Numbered from the stretch's first letter, positions 9,609 to 20,451 are shown. The stretch: DNA of 64,000 nucleotides from Rheinheimera mesophila (GCF_000986865.1 NZ_LAVS01000005.1:45578-109577); one strand, 5' to 3'. Translations and numbers: made by a program. The notes: generated from the letters alone by a model not told the origin.

Positions 9609-9727
9609 TGAAATTGAGCGGGAAAAAATTATCTCAAACCCAGTGGTTTGTTATTTTATATCTGGCTGGTTTTTTAACTTTAACTTTGGTCGCGTGGTTA
9701 TTAAAACAAGGAATGAAGTTTTTATAA
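9608..9727 (+). CDS. DUF2474-like small membrane protein of the cio operon
   Basis: A 39-residue peptide with a basic N-terminus (MKLSGKKLSQTQ), one transmembrane helix (WFVILYLAGFLTLTLVAWLL) and a short basic tail. It overlaps the cioB stop by one base (TGATG), and GGAGG sits 8 bases before its ATG. Size, topology and position match DUF2474 proteins found directly after cioB and the CydX subunits of other bd oxidases, which stabilise the enzyme. A role as accessory oxidase subunit is therefore inferred. A terminator follows. Confidence 0.75.
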   Translation: MKLSGKKLSQTQWFVILYLAGFLTLTLVAWLLKQGMKFL

Positions 9728-9755
9728 CAGGGTAAAATCAAGCCTTTCTGCTTAA

Positions 9756-9836
9756 AAAATAACAGGTTTTTATTGATCTGACGCAAATAAAGTGGCAATC
9801 AGTGAGCCTGTTATTTTCATTTTTTTCATTTTTTTA
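9756..9836 (+). terminator. Terminator of the cio operon
   Basis: An 11-bp perfect stem, AAAATAACAGG (9756-9766) with CCTGTTATTTT (9807-9817), encloses a 40-base loop. It is followed by a very T-rich stretch to about 9836. Confidence 0.65.
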
Positions 9837-9910
9837 TTTGCATTTTAAAAAACACTGCTGCTATAGTCAGATAAAGGCCAAGCTGTTTTGGTCCTGACCG
9901 GACGCGAAAG

Positions 9911-10228
9911 ATGAAGTATTTAAGTTTTATCGCAGTGTTGTTTTACCTGAGTTTACTGTTCCCAACGGTAAGCCATTCTGCATCCAGCAGTTGGGTAGAT
10001 TTACAACAACCGAATAAAAACTTCAGTCTGGCTCTGGTTGCCGCAGTCACACATTCCACTGTCGATTCGACAGAAACTTCAGGTGATGATGAGAAAAGTC
10101 CGGTCTGCTGGAATAGTTTCGAATTCCCGTTAGCATCTGGCAGCGCTTATCAGCACAGCCAAAACCAATTCAGTACGACGCAAAAAAGCTGCTACGCAGC
10201 CCGTGCACCGCCAGTACACCTCTCTTAA
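9911..10228 (+). CDS. Small exported protein of unknown function
   Basis: A 105-residue ORF with a clear N-terminal signal peptide: a Lys near the start, the core FIAVLFYLSLLFPTV and a likely Ala-containing cleavage site after SHSA. The mature part is short and polar, with two Cys (PVCWNS and KSCYAA) that could form a disulfide. It is not a family I recognise. The ribosome-binding site is weak (GCGAAAG next to the ATG). It stands alone between the cio terminator and the CBS-domain gene. Confidence 0.55.
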   Translation: MKYLSFIAVLFYLSLLFPTVSHSASSSWVDLQQPNKNFSLALVAAVTHSTVDSTETSGDDEKSPVCWNSFEFPLASGSAYQHSQNQFSTTQKSCYAARAPPVHLS

Positions 10229-10333
10229 ATCATTGAAATTGTCAGAGTTTCCGGCTTTATAGTCACTATCTGACGACATCCATTGTATTGATTTCAGTTT
10301 CGCTGCCTCTGAGCGGACTGACGAGAGGTTTCT

Positions 10334-10894
10334 ATGAAAAAGTTAAATTTATTCAACGTTGATGCAATAGACCATTTAGTTCAACCAGCCGAATTTGCTG
10401 AAGCCAATTTAAATTCAGCAGCGCTGGACTTTGTGTCTGACTTTAAAACGAATAGCCCCATGATGATTGATGCCAATACCTGTGCTGTCGAAGCAGAGGA
10501 TATGATGAATCATGAGCATACCAAGCTAAAACTGGTGATAGACGCCAACCAGGAACTGGTTGGTTTAATCAGCTACGAACAGTTGTCTATCCAAAATGTA
10601 TTGCAGCGTTTAGGCAAAGGCGTCAACCGCACTGATCTGACAGTGGCAGACTTAATGCGCCCGCGTTCAGAAATCAAAGCCTTAGCTTATGAGCAAATCA
10701 AACACTGCACCATAGGTGATGTGTTGAACACGCTGCAACATAATGGTGAGCAGTACTGCTTAGTGATAGATACTGAATCGCACCATATCCGTGGCGTGAT
10801 CTCCGCAAGCGATATCGCCAGCCGTCTGCATATCCCGGTTCATATTGAAAAAGCGCCGACCTTTTTGAATATTTTTGACCGTATGTATGCCTGA
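10334..10894 (+). CDS. CBS-domain protein
   Basis: A 186-residue cytoplasmic protein with a tandem pair of CBS motifs. The first is around residues 50-80 (CAVEAEDMMNHEHTKLKLVI, then LVGLISYEQL). The second is around 100-170 (TVADLMRPRSEI, then LVIDTESHHIRGVISASDIA). CBS pairs bind adenine nucleotides and act as energy or nucleotide sensors, but no effector domain is attached, so the target is unknown. The start is supported by GAGAGG 6 bases upstream. Two hairpins follow the stop. Confidence 0.85.
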   Translation: MKKLNLFNVDAIDHLVQPAEFAEANLNSAALDFVSDFKTNSPMMIDANTCAVEAEDMMNHEHTKLKLVIDANQELVGLISYEQLSIQNVLQRLGKGVNRTDLTVADLMRPRSEIKALAYEQIKHCTIGDVLNTLQHNGEQYCLVIDTESHHIRGVISASDIASRLHIPVHIEKAPTFLNIFDRMYA

Positions 10895-10904
10895 TAGACC
10901 TTAG

Positions 10905-10924
10905 CGACCAGTTTACTCTGGTCG
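10905..10924 (+). other. Hairpin after the CBS gene
   Basis: A perfect 7-bp inverted repeat, CGACCAG-TTTACT-CTGGTCG, lies 10 bp after the CBS gene stop. No T-run follows, so it is more likely an RNA 3'-end stabiliser or pause site than a terminator. Confidence 0.4.
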
Positions 10925-10950
10925 TTGACGTATGTTTTCTTCCTGGTTTT

Positions 10951-10987
10951 CCCCGTTTCGTAGTCATTCCCGCGGAACGGGGTTTTT
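10951..10987 (+). terminator. Probable terminator downstream of the CBS gene
   Basis: CCCCGTT (10951-10957) pairs with AACGGGG (10976-10982) and is followed by TTTTT. The 18-base loop is long for a classical terminator. A further inverted pair (GCCGCCA at 10992, TGGCGGC at 11049) lies downstream, before the next gene. Confidence 0.5.
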
Positions 10988-11177
10988 GAAAGCCGCCACA
11001 GAGCATGGGTACCTCCAAGACCTCCCCTCTGTCGGGTATTCCGATTCATGGCGGCGTTTTCCAACAGCATCATCCAATGATTTTTGCTAGTAGTCTCAGC
11101 CCTGTTGAGCTAAAGCTTTTCTGATCACGGCAGATATATAGGTATCAGCTTTCACTGCTTTTGATCAGGAGACAGAA

Positions 11178-11450
11178 ATGAACGAAGCCAGCCGCCTACA
11201 AAGAATGCGTGAACTTGGAGTCCGTCTTCAGGAACTGCGTTTGCTGCCTTCGCACCCAGTCAACTCTTATGCCGGCGCAGCACTTAACTTTTTGTTCCAG
11301 AACTACCAGATTGAAAAACCAGCGGGAGCCCCTCTGGATGTAACGCTACGCGCCTTAGCCACAGGCCTGGCGTTAAGACACAATATGAGAACCCGGCCAG
11401 ATCCGGACAAAGTCATCGACTTTTTCTGTCGCCACTATCAGGTGCATTAA
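11178..11450 (+). CDS. Small cytoplasmic protein of unknown function
   Basis: A 90-residue, Arg/Leu-rich, mostly helical protein with no signal peptide, membrane segment or motif I recognise. The start is well supported by AGGAGACAGAA before the ATG. A clean terminator 18 bp after the stop, a strong ribosome-binding site and normal codon use argue that this is a genuine monocistronic gene. Confidence 0.65.
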   Translation: MNEASRLQRMRELGVRLQELRLLPSHPVNSYAGAALNFLFQNYQIEKPAGAPLDVTLRALATGLALRHNMRTRPDPDKVIDFFCRHYQVH

Positions 11451-11467
11451 TTAAATTCTGCTGCCGT

Positions 11468-11492
11468 AAAAGCTGCTGAAAAGCAGCTTTTT
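11468..11492 (+). terminator. Rho-independent terminator
   Basis: AAAAGCTGCT (11468-11477) pairs with AGCAGCTTTT (11482-11491) across a 4-base loop and ends in a T-run. It belongs to the small gene ending at 11450. Confidence 0.85.
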
Positions 11493-11575
11493 GCGTTATA
11501 CCTCAAGCTTTTGGCTGGTATGTATCGCACACAAATCCTCTAGACTACTGCTTTGTGTAGTCGAGAGGTATGCTG

Positions 11576-12013
11576 ATGCGAAACAAGTTGGATTGGTTTC
11601 GTCATGCTTTGGCTTACGAATGCGGCGCCATAGTTTTACGTACTTTATGCACTCTGGCTGCAGCCGATACGGCTGTTGGCCGTGCATCGGCGTTTTCACT
11701 GTTGAGCTCCTGTACCGTATTTTTATTGACCTTAACTCACACCAAAGTATTTGATTATTTCTTATGGCGAGCCACTGGCTCTTTAGTCAAAGCAGGCAAA
11801 GTGCGGCTTTTGCATTGTGTCAGTTATGAACTGGCAGGGGCAGCAATCAGCATTCCTTTGACCTTATGGCTGCTGGACTTTAATCTGGCCCAGGCCTTGT
11901 GGCGTGAAGCCTTGATTTTTGTCGTGTTTTTGTTGTACACCTACCTGTATAACTACGGTTACGACCGTTTATTTCCGGTAACCCATGCTAAAACTTATTC
12001 TAAAAATAATTGA
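11576..12013 (+). CDS. PACE-family efflux transporter
   Basis: A 145-residue inner-membrane protein with four hydrophobic helices arranged as two repeats. The repeats begin WFRHALAYE and RLLHCVSYELAG. The second ends in LYNYGYDRLFP, the signature end of PACE (AceI-type) proteins, which are proton-coupled exporters of biocides and polyamines such as chlorhexidine and cadaverine. The first repeat ends in TKVFDYFLW. I chose ATG 11576 because GAGAGG lies 7 bases upstream; ATG 11570 is only one base from it. A perfect inverted repeat GACTAC-N8-GTAGTC (11543-11562) just before the ribosome-binding site could be an operator. The substrate is unknown. Confidence 0.82.
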   Translation: MRNKLDWFRHALAYECGAIVLRTLCTLAAADTAVGRASAFSLLSSCTVFLLTLTHTKVFDYFLWRATGSLVKAGKVRLLHCVSYELAGAAISIPLTLWLLDFNLAQALWREALIFVVFLLYTYLYNYGYDRLFPVTHAKTYSKNN

Positions 12014-12111
12014 TGTTGCAGCGCGGCGACAAATGAATAAATACCGATGGGCATAGTTAACCTCCGTGACTGGGGTCAGATGGCGCAATCAACAAAGCGG
12101 CAGCGTCTCGT
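12009..12111 (+). repeat. Intergenic repeat, copy B
   Basis: A diverged copy of the element at 1444 and 30227. It begins TTGATGTTGCAGCG, keeps GTGACTGGGG and ATCAACAAAGC, but has lost the left half of the central hairpin. It overlaps the last bases of the PACE gene and runs to the AraC-type start codon. Confidence 0.6.
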
Positions 12112-12834
12112 ATGATGAGACTATCGATTCGCGCCTATAGTCCTGAACCGCAAAGCCACAGCCATGATCACCATCAACTGGTGTTGCCTCTGTCTGGCCG
12201 GCTCGATTTGCTCATTAATCAGCAACAATTTCAGGTAGGTGCAGCAGAATGTCTGGTGATCCCGGCAGGCACAGAACATGGTTTTTCAGCCGCTGAACAA
12301 TGTCGATTTTTAGTCGCAGATTTACTGCATTTGCCTGCACATTTGCTGCAGTTAGCTCAACCTGTGTTTCAACTGTCAGCCCGGATCCAGCCATACTTAT
12401 TGGTATTGGAGGCGTTGTTGATAGAGCAGGATCAACAACTGTTGCCAGCAGCACAGCAGTTTTTCCTGCAACTGCTGGAAACAGAACAGCCAGCACCTGC
12501 TGTGGATAAAAGAGTGCGGCAAGCTTTGCTGTATATGCAGGAGCATCTGGCAGATGAGTTAGATTTACCTTTGCTTGCCAGTAAAGCCAATTTGAGTTTA
12601 AGTCAATTTAAACTGTTGTTTCGTCAGCAGGTTGGTAAGAACCCTGGGCAGTATTTAACCACTTTACGTATGCAGCACAGCCGCACTTTAGTGCTGTTTT
12701 CCAACCTGTCTGTGCAACACATAGCGCTGGAATGCGGCTATCAGTCAGCTTCTGCCTTTAGCGCACGTTTTTCCCAGCATTTTGGCCAAAGTCCACAAAA
12801 GTACAGAGGTATTATTCAGCCGGATCCAACTTAA
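12112..12834 (+). CDS. AraC-family transcriptional regulator
   Basis: A 240-residue regulator. An N-terminal cupin sensor (about residues 8-75, with HSHDHHQLVLPLSG and IPAGTEHGF, which can bind metal or a small ligand) is followed by a C-terminal AraC DNA-binding domain with two helix-turn-helices (about 140-235; LASKANLSLSQFKLLFRQ and IALECGYQSASAFSARFSQ). No Shine-Dalgarno sequence is visible, because repeat copy B directly precedes the ATG. Its 3' end overlaps the convergent SMP-30 gene by 23 bp, so it may control that unit or the PACE gene, but neither is shown. Confidence 0.88.
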   Translation: MMRLSIRAYSPEPQSHSHDHHQLVLPLSGRLDLLINQQQFQVGAAECLVIPAGTEHGFSAAEQCRFLVADLLHLPAHLLQLAQPVFQLSARIQPYLLVLEALLIEQDQQLLPAAQQFFLQLLETEQPAPAVDKRVRQALLYMQEHLADELDLPLLASKANLSLSQFKLLFRQQVGKNPGQYLTTLRMQHSRTLVLFSNLSVQHIALECGYQSASAFSARFSQHFGQSPQKYRGIIQPDPT

Positions 12835-13672
12835 TCAGCTCTATCGCGCCACGTTTTTGCATAGTGACATAGAGTAATGTCGGATCTTTTTGTGAAAAAG
12901 TGACGTTGGTCGGAAACTCACCCTTTAGCTGATATTCCCGTAGCAATTTGCCATCAGGGCTGACTTTGGCAACCACACCTTTGCCATAACGGGCTATGTA
13001 TAAATTACCTTGGCTATCGGCACGCATACCGTCTAAACCAAAATCTGGAAATTGGATCAGTACTCTTTTATTACTGGCGTTGAGTTGCTCATCTAAATCG
13101 TAGACCCAGACTCTGCGCTGCGCGCTCTCGTTGACATAAAGACGGGTTTGGTCTGGACTAATTTCCACGCCGTTGGTGGTACCCATATCTTTTTCAACCA
13201 GACTGGAACTGCCATCAGTTTCAATGCGCCACAACTGCCCTCTGCGATTTTTCCAATCCGGATCACTGGCAAAAATAACGCCATTCGCCGCTATGGTTAA
13301 ATCGTTGGGCTGAAACATCAAGGGCTGATGCGCATGTAATTGCAGCTTCTTACCGTCGTAACGCCAGATGTTGTGGCCAGTATAATCGGCTATATACATC
13401 AGGCCTTTTTGGTCAAAACGAATACCGTTGCCAATACTGCCTTTGGGCAGGGTCAGAGCTAAACTCACCTCACCTTGAGGGCTGATTTTGCCAATGGTGC
13501 CTTCAACACCATAGTTCACTGCATACAAATAACCGTTTTTGTCTGTGGCAGGACCTTCTATGCTGGCGTGAAAAACGCCGTCAGGCACAAAATCTGTGCT
13601 GTCGATTGATGTTTCAGCCTGCACCACTACAGCGCCCAAAGATAAAAATAAAATCAGTACCTTATATCTCAT
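12812..13672 (-). CDS. Exported SMP-30/gluconolactonase-like protein
   Basis: A 286-residue six-bladed beta-propeller of the SMP-30/gluconolactonase/LRE family with an N-terminal signal peptide (MRYKVLILFLSLGAVVVQA). Typical family segments are TNGVEISPDQTRLYVNE and LDGMRADSQGNLYIARYG, which carry the metal-site Asn and Asp. Such enzymes open sugar lactones in a metal-dependent reaction. It starts 19 bp after the stop of an exported FAD oxidase and is surely in its operon. The pair suggests periplasmic sugar oxidation to a lactone followed by hydrolysis; that pathway is inference. Confidence 0.85.
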   Translation of the reverse strand: MRYKVLILFLSLGAVVVQAETSIDSTDFVPDGVFHASIEGPATDKNGYLYAVNYGVEGTIGKISPQGEVSLALTLPKGSIGNGIRFDQKGLMYIADYTGHNIWRYDGKKLQLHAHQPLMFQPNDLTIAANGVIFASDPDWKNRRGQLWRIETDGSSSLVEKDMGTTNGVEISPDQTRLYVNESAQRRVWVYDLDEQLNASNKRVLIQFPDFGLDGMRADSQGNLYIARYGKGVVAKVSPDGKLLREYQLKGEFPTNVTFSQKDPTLLYVTMQKRGAIELIKLDPAE

Positions 13673-13691
13673 TGGTTTTATCCTTTGTCTC

Positions 13692-15209
13692 TTAAGCTGG
13701 CTTTATGCCTTGAGCAAATCGCAGTAGCTGCTCAGGGTCGTAACGGCCTTTGAGTTGCTGCAGTTTTTCGTAGTGACGACCATAATAAGCCTCAGACCAG
13801 TTTTTAATCAAAGCGTCGGTGTAATTTAAATAGGCACCACCCGTACTATAGGGCTTCATCACAGTACGCATATGGTTGACCCACAGCGCCGCACCTTGCA
13901 TTAACTTTTCATCAGCCCCGACAGGACGGCTCACCAGATACTGAGCGCTAAAAAGTGCATCTCTGTGGGCAAAAGCCGTGTGATCGGCAGGCACAGAACT
14001 GATAGCACCGCCCATCAGCGTCAGTAAAATACCGCCGGATAAACCTTGTTGCTGGCGCTGCTGCACTTGCCCCAATAAAGCTTCTAATCCCGCTCTGCTA
14101 ATGACTTGATTAAAAAAGTCAGAACTGCCCGCCATAGCCACACGCTTGAGTTTGGCTTGCTCTGATTGATGCGGTAGTTTGCACTCTGGCATCTCCAAAC
14201 CCGCACAGTCAGTCAGCATATATTCGCGATAATTATGCAGCACCACATCCTGCTCTACAGGTTGCACTGGCAAACGCCTTAACCAATTCACCCATTGCTG
14301 CTGCAGCAATTTAATCTGGCCTAAACTGGTGACCCGGATTTGCAATTGGGGTTCATGATCTGGTTCACCACGCCACCATAAAGCCGCCTGAGACCATAAA
14401 GCTTCGGGTAACTGATGACTCCAGTGTTGCCATAAATTCAATACAGGCAATGCATCTTTTAACGCGAAATAAGCATGGCAACTTAAGATATCGGCCGTGG
14501 CAAAGGTTTGAAACTTCAGCCGGGTGACTATGCCAAACTGGCCACCACCGCCTCCTCTTAAACCCCAAAATAAATCCGCGTTTTGTTGCTCATTACAACG
14601 CAGCACTTCGCCATCTACAGTGACAACTTCGGCTTCCAGCAGCGCATCACAAGTCAAACCGTATAAACGATCGGCTATGCCAAAACCACCACCCAAAGTT
14701 AAACCGGCAATACCTACACCGACACAACTGCCTCCCGGAATAGAGCGGCCTTTTTTACTTAACTGATCATAGATATCACCGAGCTTAGCCCCGGCTCCTA
14801 TCCAAGCCGTGTCGTCTTCGGCTTCATGCTGAATATCGGCCATTAAAGCTAAATCCAGCAAAATGCCTTTAGTGCTCGAGTAACCGGCATAGTTATGGCC
14901 GCCGCTACGGCCTGTGATCGGTAACTGAAACTTGCGGGCAAAAGCTAAAATCTGCTGCACATCTGAAGTATTAGCGCAGCGGGCTATCACCGCAGGAGTA
15001 ATGCTGTCATAACGCGAGTTGGCCGCTTTATAAAACCGACTAAAACCAGCATCGGAAGGAAATAATAACTGACCGGAAAAACTGGCTTTGAGCTGTTGCC
15101 AGTCATCGGGGTCGGGCAAAGCTCTGGCCGGGCCAGACTGGCAGCCGGCGACAGTGGCTAAAGCTATAGTGCTACTTAAAGCTAAAAAATGACGTCTGTC
15201 CAAAAGCAA
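13692..15209 (-). CDS. Exported BBE-type FAD-linked oxidoreductase
   Basis: A 505-residue flavoprotein with a PCMH-type FAD domain and a C-terminal berberine-bridge tail (YGRHYEKLQQLKGRYDPEQL). GRSGGHNYAGY holds the His, and PGGSCVGVGIAGLTLGGG the Cys, that attach FAD bicovalently in gluco-oligosaccharide oxidase-type enzymes. The N-terminus has a twin-arginine motif (DRRHFLALSS) and an AGC lipobox-like end, so Tat export, perhaps as a lipoprotein, is likely. No ATG exists near the start; TTG 15209 or TTG 15203 must be used. It probably oxidises a sugar or similar alcohol with O2. The SMP-30 gene follows by 19 bp. Confidence 0.85.
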   Translation of the reverse strand: MLLDRRHFLALSSTIALATVAGCQSGPARALPDPDDWQQLKASFSGQLLFPSDAGFSRFYKAANSRYDSITPAVIARCANTSDVQQILAFARKFQLPITGRSGGHNYAGYSSTKGILLDLALMADIQHEAEDDTAWIGAGAKLGDIYDQLSKKGRSIPGGSCVGVGIAGLTLGGGFGIADRLYGLTCDALLEAEVVTVDGEVLRCNEQQNADLFWGLRGGGGGQFGIVTRLKFQTFATADILSCHAYFALKDALPVLNLWQHWSHQLPEALWSQAALWWRGEPDHEPQLQIRVTSLGQIKLLQQQWVNWLRRLPVQPVEQDVVLHNYREYMLTDCAGLEMPECKLPHQSEQAKLKRVAMAGSSDFFNQVISRAGLEALLGQVQQRQQQGLSGGILLTLMGGAISSVPADHTAFAHRDALFSAQYLVSRPVGADEKLMQGAALWVNHMRTVMKPYSTGGAYLNYTDALIKNWSEAYYGRHYEKLQQLKGRYDPEQLLRFAQGIKPA

Positions 15210-15390
15210 GTCTTTTCAAAATGAGAACCGCAGGCAAATTAGCATAAATTGGCAGGATCTTCTTGTGGCATTACCGAAATAAGACCTCTCATCACTACCA
15301 GTAGTGAATCTACTCTATGTTTTCGTATTGTAGCTAAGCTTAGTACATGGACACTTGACGTACAAATTGTGGACAATAACGACAACAAAA

Positions 15391-15408
15391 GTTATCATAT
15401 AAGATAAC
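15391..15408. promoter_or_regulatory. Operator-like palindrome of the toxin-antitoxin unit
   Basis: A perfect 6-bp inverted repeat, GTTATC-ATATAA-GATAAC, overlaps a plausible -10 element (TATAAG, 15398-15403) just before the toxin gene. This is the usual arrangement for autorepression by an XRE antitoxin. Confidence 0.6.
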
Positions 15409-15424
15409 AAGGTAGAGATTACCT

Positions 15425-15748
15425 ATGAGTTGGAAAATTGATTTTTATGCTGGCGTAGAAGAGCAGATCCTCGACATGCCAGCCAAAATTCAGGCAAGGA
15501 TGATTAAGCTATTAGAGTTAATGGAAAAACATGGAGCAAATCTGAACCCACCGCATACGGAATCTATGGGCAATGGCTTATTTGAAATACGAGCTAAAGC
15601 CCAGGAAGGGATTGGGCGCGGGTTATTTTGTTACTTAAAAGGCAAGCATATCTATGTGTTGCATGCCTTTGTAAAAAAGTCTCAAAAAACACCGAAAAAT
15701 GAGCTGGAACTTGCCCGCGAACGACAAAAAGAGGTTCAACAGTTATGA
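15425..15748 (+). CDS. RelE/HigB-type toxin (phage Gp49-like family)
   Basis: A 107-residue basic protein of the Gp49-like/HigB toxin family. Recognisable parts are the N-terminal WKIDFYAGVEEQILDMP, the central ESMGNGLFEIRAKAQEGIGR, and VLHAFVKKSQKTPKNELELA near the C-terminus. Relatives are ribosome-dependent mRNA interferases that stop growth when the antitoxin is lost. It is the first gene of the pair and overlaps the antitoxin by 4 bases (ATGA). A palindrome upstream suggests autorepression. Confidence 0.88.
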   Translation: MSWKIDFYAGVEEQILDMPAKIQARMIKLLELMEKHGANLNPPHTESMGNGLFEIRAKAQEGIGRGLFCYLKGKHIYVLHAFVKKSQKTPKNELELARERQKEVQQL

Positions 15749-16020
15749 GTCTGCAAAAACTAAAACAACGTGCTTTAGATAATCCGGAAGTGAAAGCTGA
15801 ATACGAGCAGTTGGACGCTGAATTTAACTTTATTGATCAACTCCTCTCCATGCGCACTCAAGCCGGGCTCACACAAGAACAGGTTGCACAAAGGATGCAG
15901 ACACAAAAGAGCAATATCAGCCGCTTAGAAAAAGGTAACTCTAACCCGAGCTGGTCTACGCTGGTGAAATATGCCCATGCCTGTGGTTTTGAGCTTTCGA
16001 TTAAGTCGCATAAGATCTGA
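15745..16020 (+). CDS. XRE-family antitoxin
   Basis: A 91-residue protein with an N-terminal helix that probably embraces the toxin and an XRE helix-turn-helix (RTQAGLTQEQVAQRMQTQ, then SNISRLEKGNSNPSW). It should neutralise the preceding toxin and repress the operon through the palindrome at 15391. The pair has no mobile-element remnants around it, and the next feature is the thiamine operon promoter. Confidence 0.88.
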   Translation: MSLQKLKQRALDNPEVKAEYEQLDAEFNFIDQLLSMRTQAGLTQEQVAQRMQTQKSNISRLEKGNSNPSWSTLVKYAHACGFELSIKSHKI

Positions 16021-16153
16021 GTTTTACTCAGGACACTGGGGAACAGAAAACTATGTTTTTACCCCTGTTTTTAGGGATACGTTAAGTCAATAATTGCCAC
16101 ACATTAGCTCACAAAAAACACAAGTTAGAAACAACACATCCACCAATTCCCCC

Positions 16154-16182
16154 TTGCCGTCCGAAAAAAAGCTGTTTATGCT
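16154..16182 (+). promoter_or_regulatory. Sigma70-type promoter of the thiamine operon
   Basis: TTGCCG (16154-16159) and TATGCT (16177-16182) are separated by exactly 17 bases. Transcription would start near 16189, a few bases before the riboswitch P1 stem. Confidence 0.6.
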
Positions 16183-16194
16183 GGTCACACTTAG

Positions 16195-16293
16195 CTTGTC
16201 GGAGTGCTGCACAAACCTGGTTTGTCAGCTGAGACCGCCCCTGGGCGGAATCCGTGGAACCTGAACAGGATAATACCTGCGGAGGGAAACAAG
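16195..16293 (+). promoter_or_regulatory. TPP riboswitch (THI box)
   Basis: The conserved core is present: CTGAGA at 16229-16234, ACCTGAACAGGATAATACC from 16259, and GGAGGGA at 16281-16287. P1 forms between CTTGT (16195-16199) and ACAAG (16289-16293). The variable P3 arm is CCGCCCCTGGGCGG. It lies directly before thiC and should shut the operon when thiamine pyrophosphate is plentiful. Confidence 0.95.
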
Positions 16294-16294
16294 A

Positions 16295-16332
16295 GCGCCA
16301 ACAGCGGCGGTGAGCCGTCTGCCTGTTGGCGC
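16295..16332 (+). promoter_or_regulatory. Hairpin in the riboswitch expression platform
   Basis: GCGCCAACAG (16295-16304) pairs perfectly with CTGTTGGCGC (16323-16332). A smaller CGGC/GCCG hairpin sits inside the loop. It follows P1 by one base and lacks a T-run, so it is probably not a simple terminator. The thiC ribosome-binding site (CGGAG, about 16412) is 80 bases further on. Confidence 0.6.
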
Positions 16333-16393
16333 ACTCATTCGGCTCATCTGTTGATGGCTGTCCACGCTTTTCCCAAGCTCTGTTGAAAATTAA

Positions 16394-19441
<3,048 letters not shown>

Positions 19442-19449
<8 letters not shown>

Positions 19450-19654
19450 ACAGATGAAAACAGAGCTAAGCATCTGGCTTAATGGCAAAAAAGAAAGCCT
19501 AGACTCCAACCAGTTAAGCCATCTACTACCACGTTTTAAATCCCCTTTTGCAGTGGCATTAAATGGCTGTTTTATTGCGGCAAATCAGTATCCAAACACA
19601 GTGCTTCAAGCCGGTGATCAGTTGGATATTGTCAGCCCTATAGCCGGAGGTTAA
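19442..19654 (+). CDS. thiS: Sulfur carrier protein
   Basis: A 70-residue ubiquitin-fold protein ending in the obligatory Gly-Gly (SPIAGG). ThiF adenylates this end and it then carries the thiocarboxylate sulfur to ThiG. The start is ATG 19442, with AAAGGAG 7 bases upstream; longer in-frame starts lie inside thiO. The GGAGG Shine-Dalgarno of thiG is formed by the last codons, including the Gly-Gly codons themselves. Confidence 0.95.
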
Positions 19655-19656
19655 GT

Positions 19657-20451
19657 ATGCACTCAGATTTTAATATCTACGGTACTCAGCTTAACAGCAG
19701 GCTGATTTTAGGCAGCGCCTTGTATCCTAGCCCGGCCTTGATGCAGCAAGCCCTGCAACAAAGTGGCTGCGAAGCTGTAACCTTAAGCTTGCGTCGCCAG
19801 GCGCCAGAACAGCAAGGCGGTGAGCAGTTCTGGCAACTGATACGCGAGTTAAAGTTACAGTTATTGCCCAATACCGCAGGTTGCCATTCAGTGCAACAAG
19901 CTGTGACTTTGGCGCAAATGTCGAGGGAGATATTCCAAACCAACTGGATAAAACTGGAGCTGATAGGCGATGACTACAACCTGCAGCCCGAGCCGATGTT
20001 ATTGCTGCAAGCAGCCGAACACCTACTGGCCGATGGTTTTGAGGTATTGCCCTATTGCACCGACGATTTAGTGTTATGCAAAAGGTTGTATGAACTGGGC
20101 TGCAAAGTGCTGATGCCCTGGGCTGCGCCTATAGGTTCAGGTTTGGGTGTGCTCAACCCTTATGCGCTGCGCACTTTACGAGAACGTTTGCCGGACGCCA
20201 CTTTAATAGTGGATGCAGGTTTAGGTGTACCCAGCCATGCCTGTCAGGTGATGGAAATGGGTTTTGATGGCGTATTACTGAATTCTGCCGTGGCTTTAGC
20301 CAAAGATCCTGTATTGATGGCTTTGGCTTTTTCACAGGCAGTCGCTGCAGGACGCTCTGCATTTTTAGCCGGTGCTATGCCGAAACAGGATTTCGCCAGC
20401 CCTTCGACTCCTGTGCTTGGTATGCCGTTTTGGTTGCAGGAGGCGCTATGA
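19657..20451 (+). CDS. thiG: Thiazole synthase
   Basis: A 264-residue TIM-barrel enzyme that condenses 1-deoxy-xylulose 5-phosphate, iminoglycine and ThiS-thiocarboxylate into the thiazole phosphate. The Schiff-base Lys is in [10 protein letters not shown]. The phosphate-binding parts are [14 protein letters not shown] and [26 protein letters not shown] (split here only for description). The start is 2 bases after thiS. The stop overlaps the next gene by 4 bases. Several consensus positions near the N-terminus differ from E. coli ThiG, but the active site is intact. Confidence 0.95.
   Translation: MHSDFNIYGTQLNSRLILGSALYPSPALMQQALQQSGCEAVTLSLRRQAPEQQGGEQFWQLIRELKLQLLPNTAGCHSVQQAVTLAQMSREIFQTNWIKLELIGDDYNLQPEPMLLLQAAEHLLADGFEVLPYCTDDLVLCKRLYELGCKVLMPWAAPIGSGLGVLNPYALRTLRERLPDATLIVDAGLGVPSHACQVMEMGFDGVLLNSAVALAKDPVLMALAFSQAVAAGRSAFLAGAMPKQDFASPSTPVLGMPFWLQEAL

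Noticed and set aside
10992..11055. Inverted pair GCCGCCA/TGGCGGC between the CBS gene and the next gene
   Set aside because: The 50-base separation and bulged flanks make it no better than chance. I could not find a second copy in the window.
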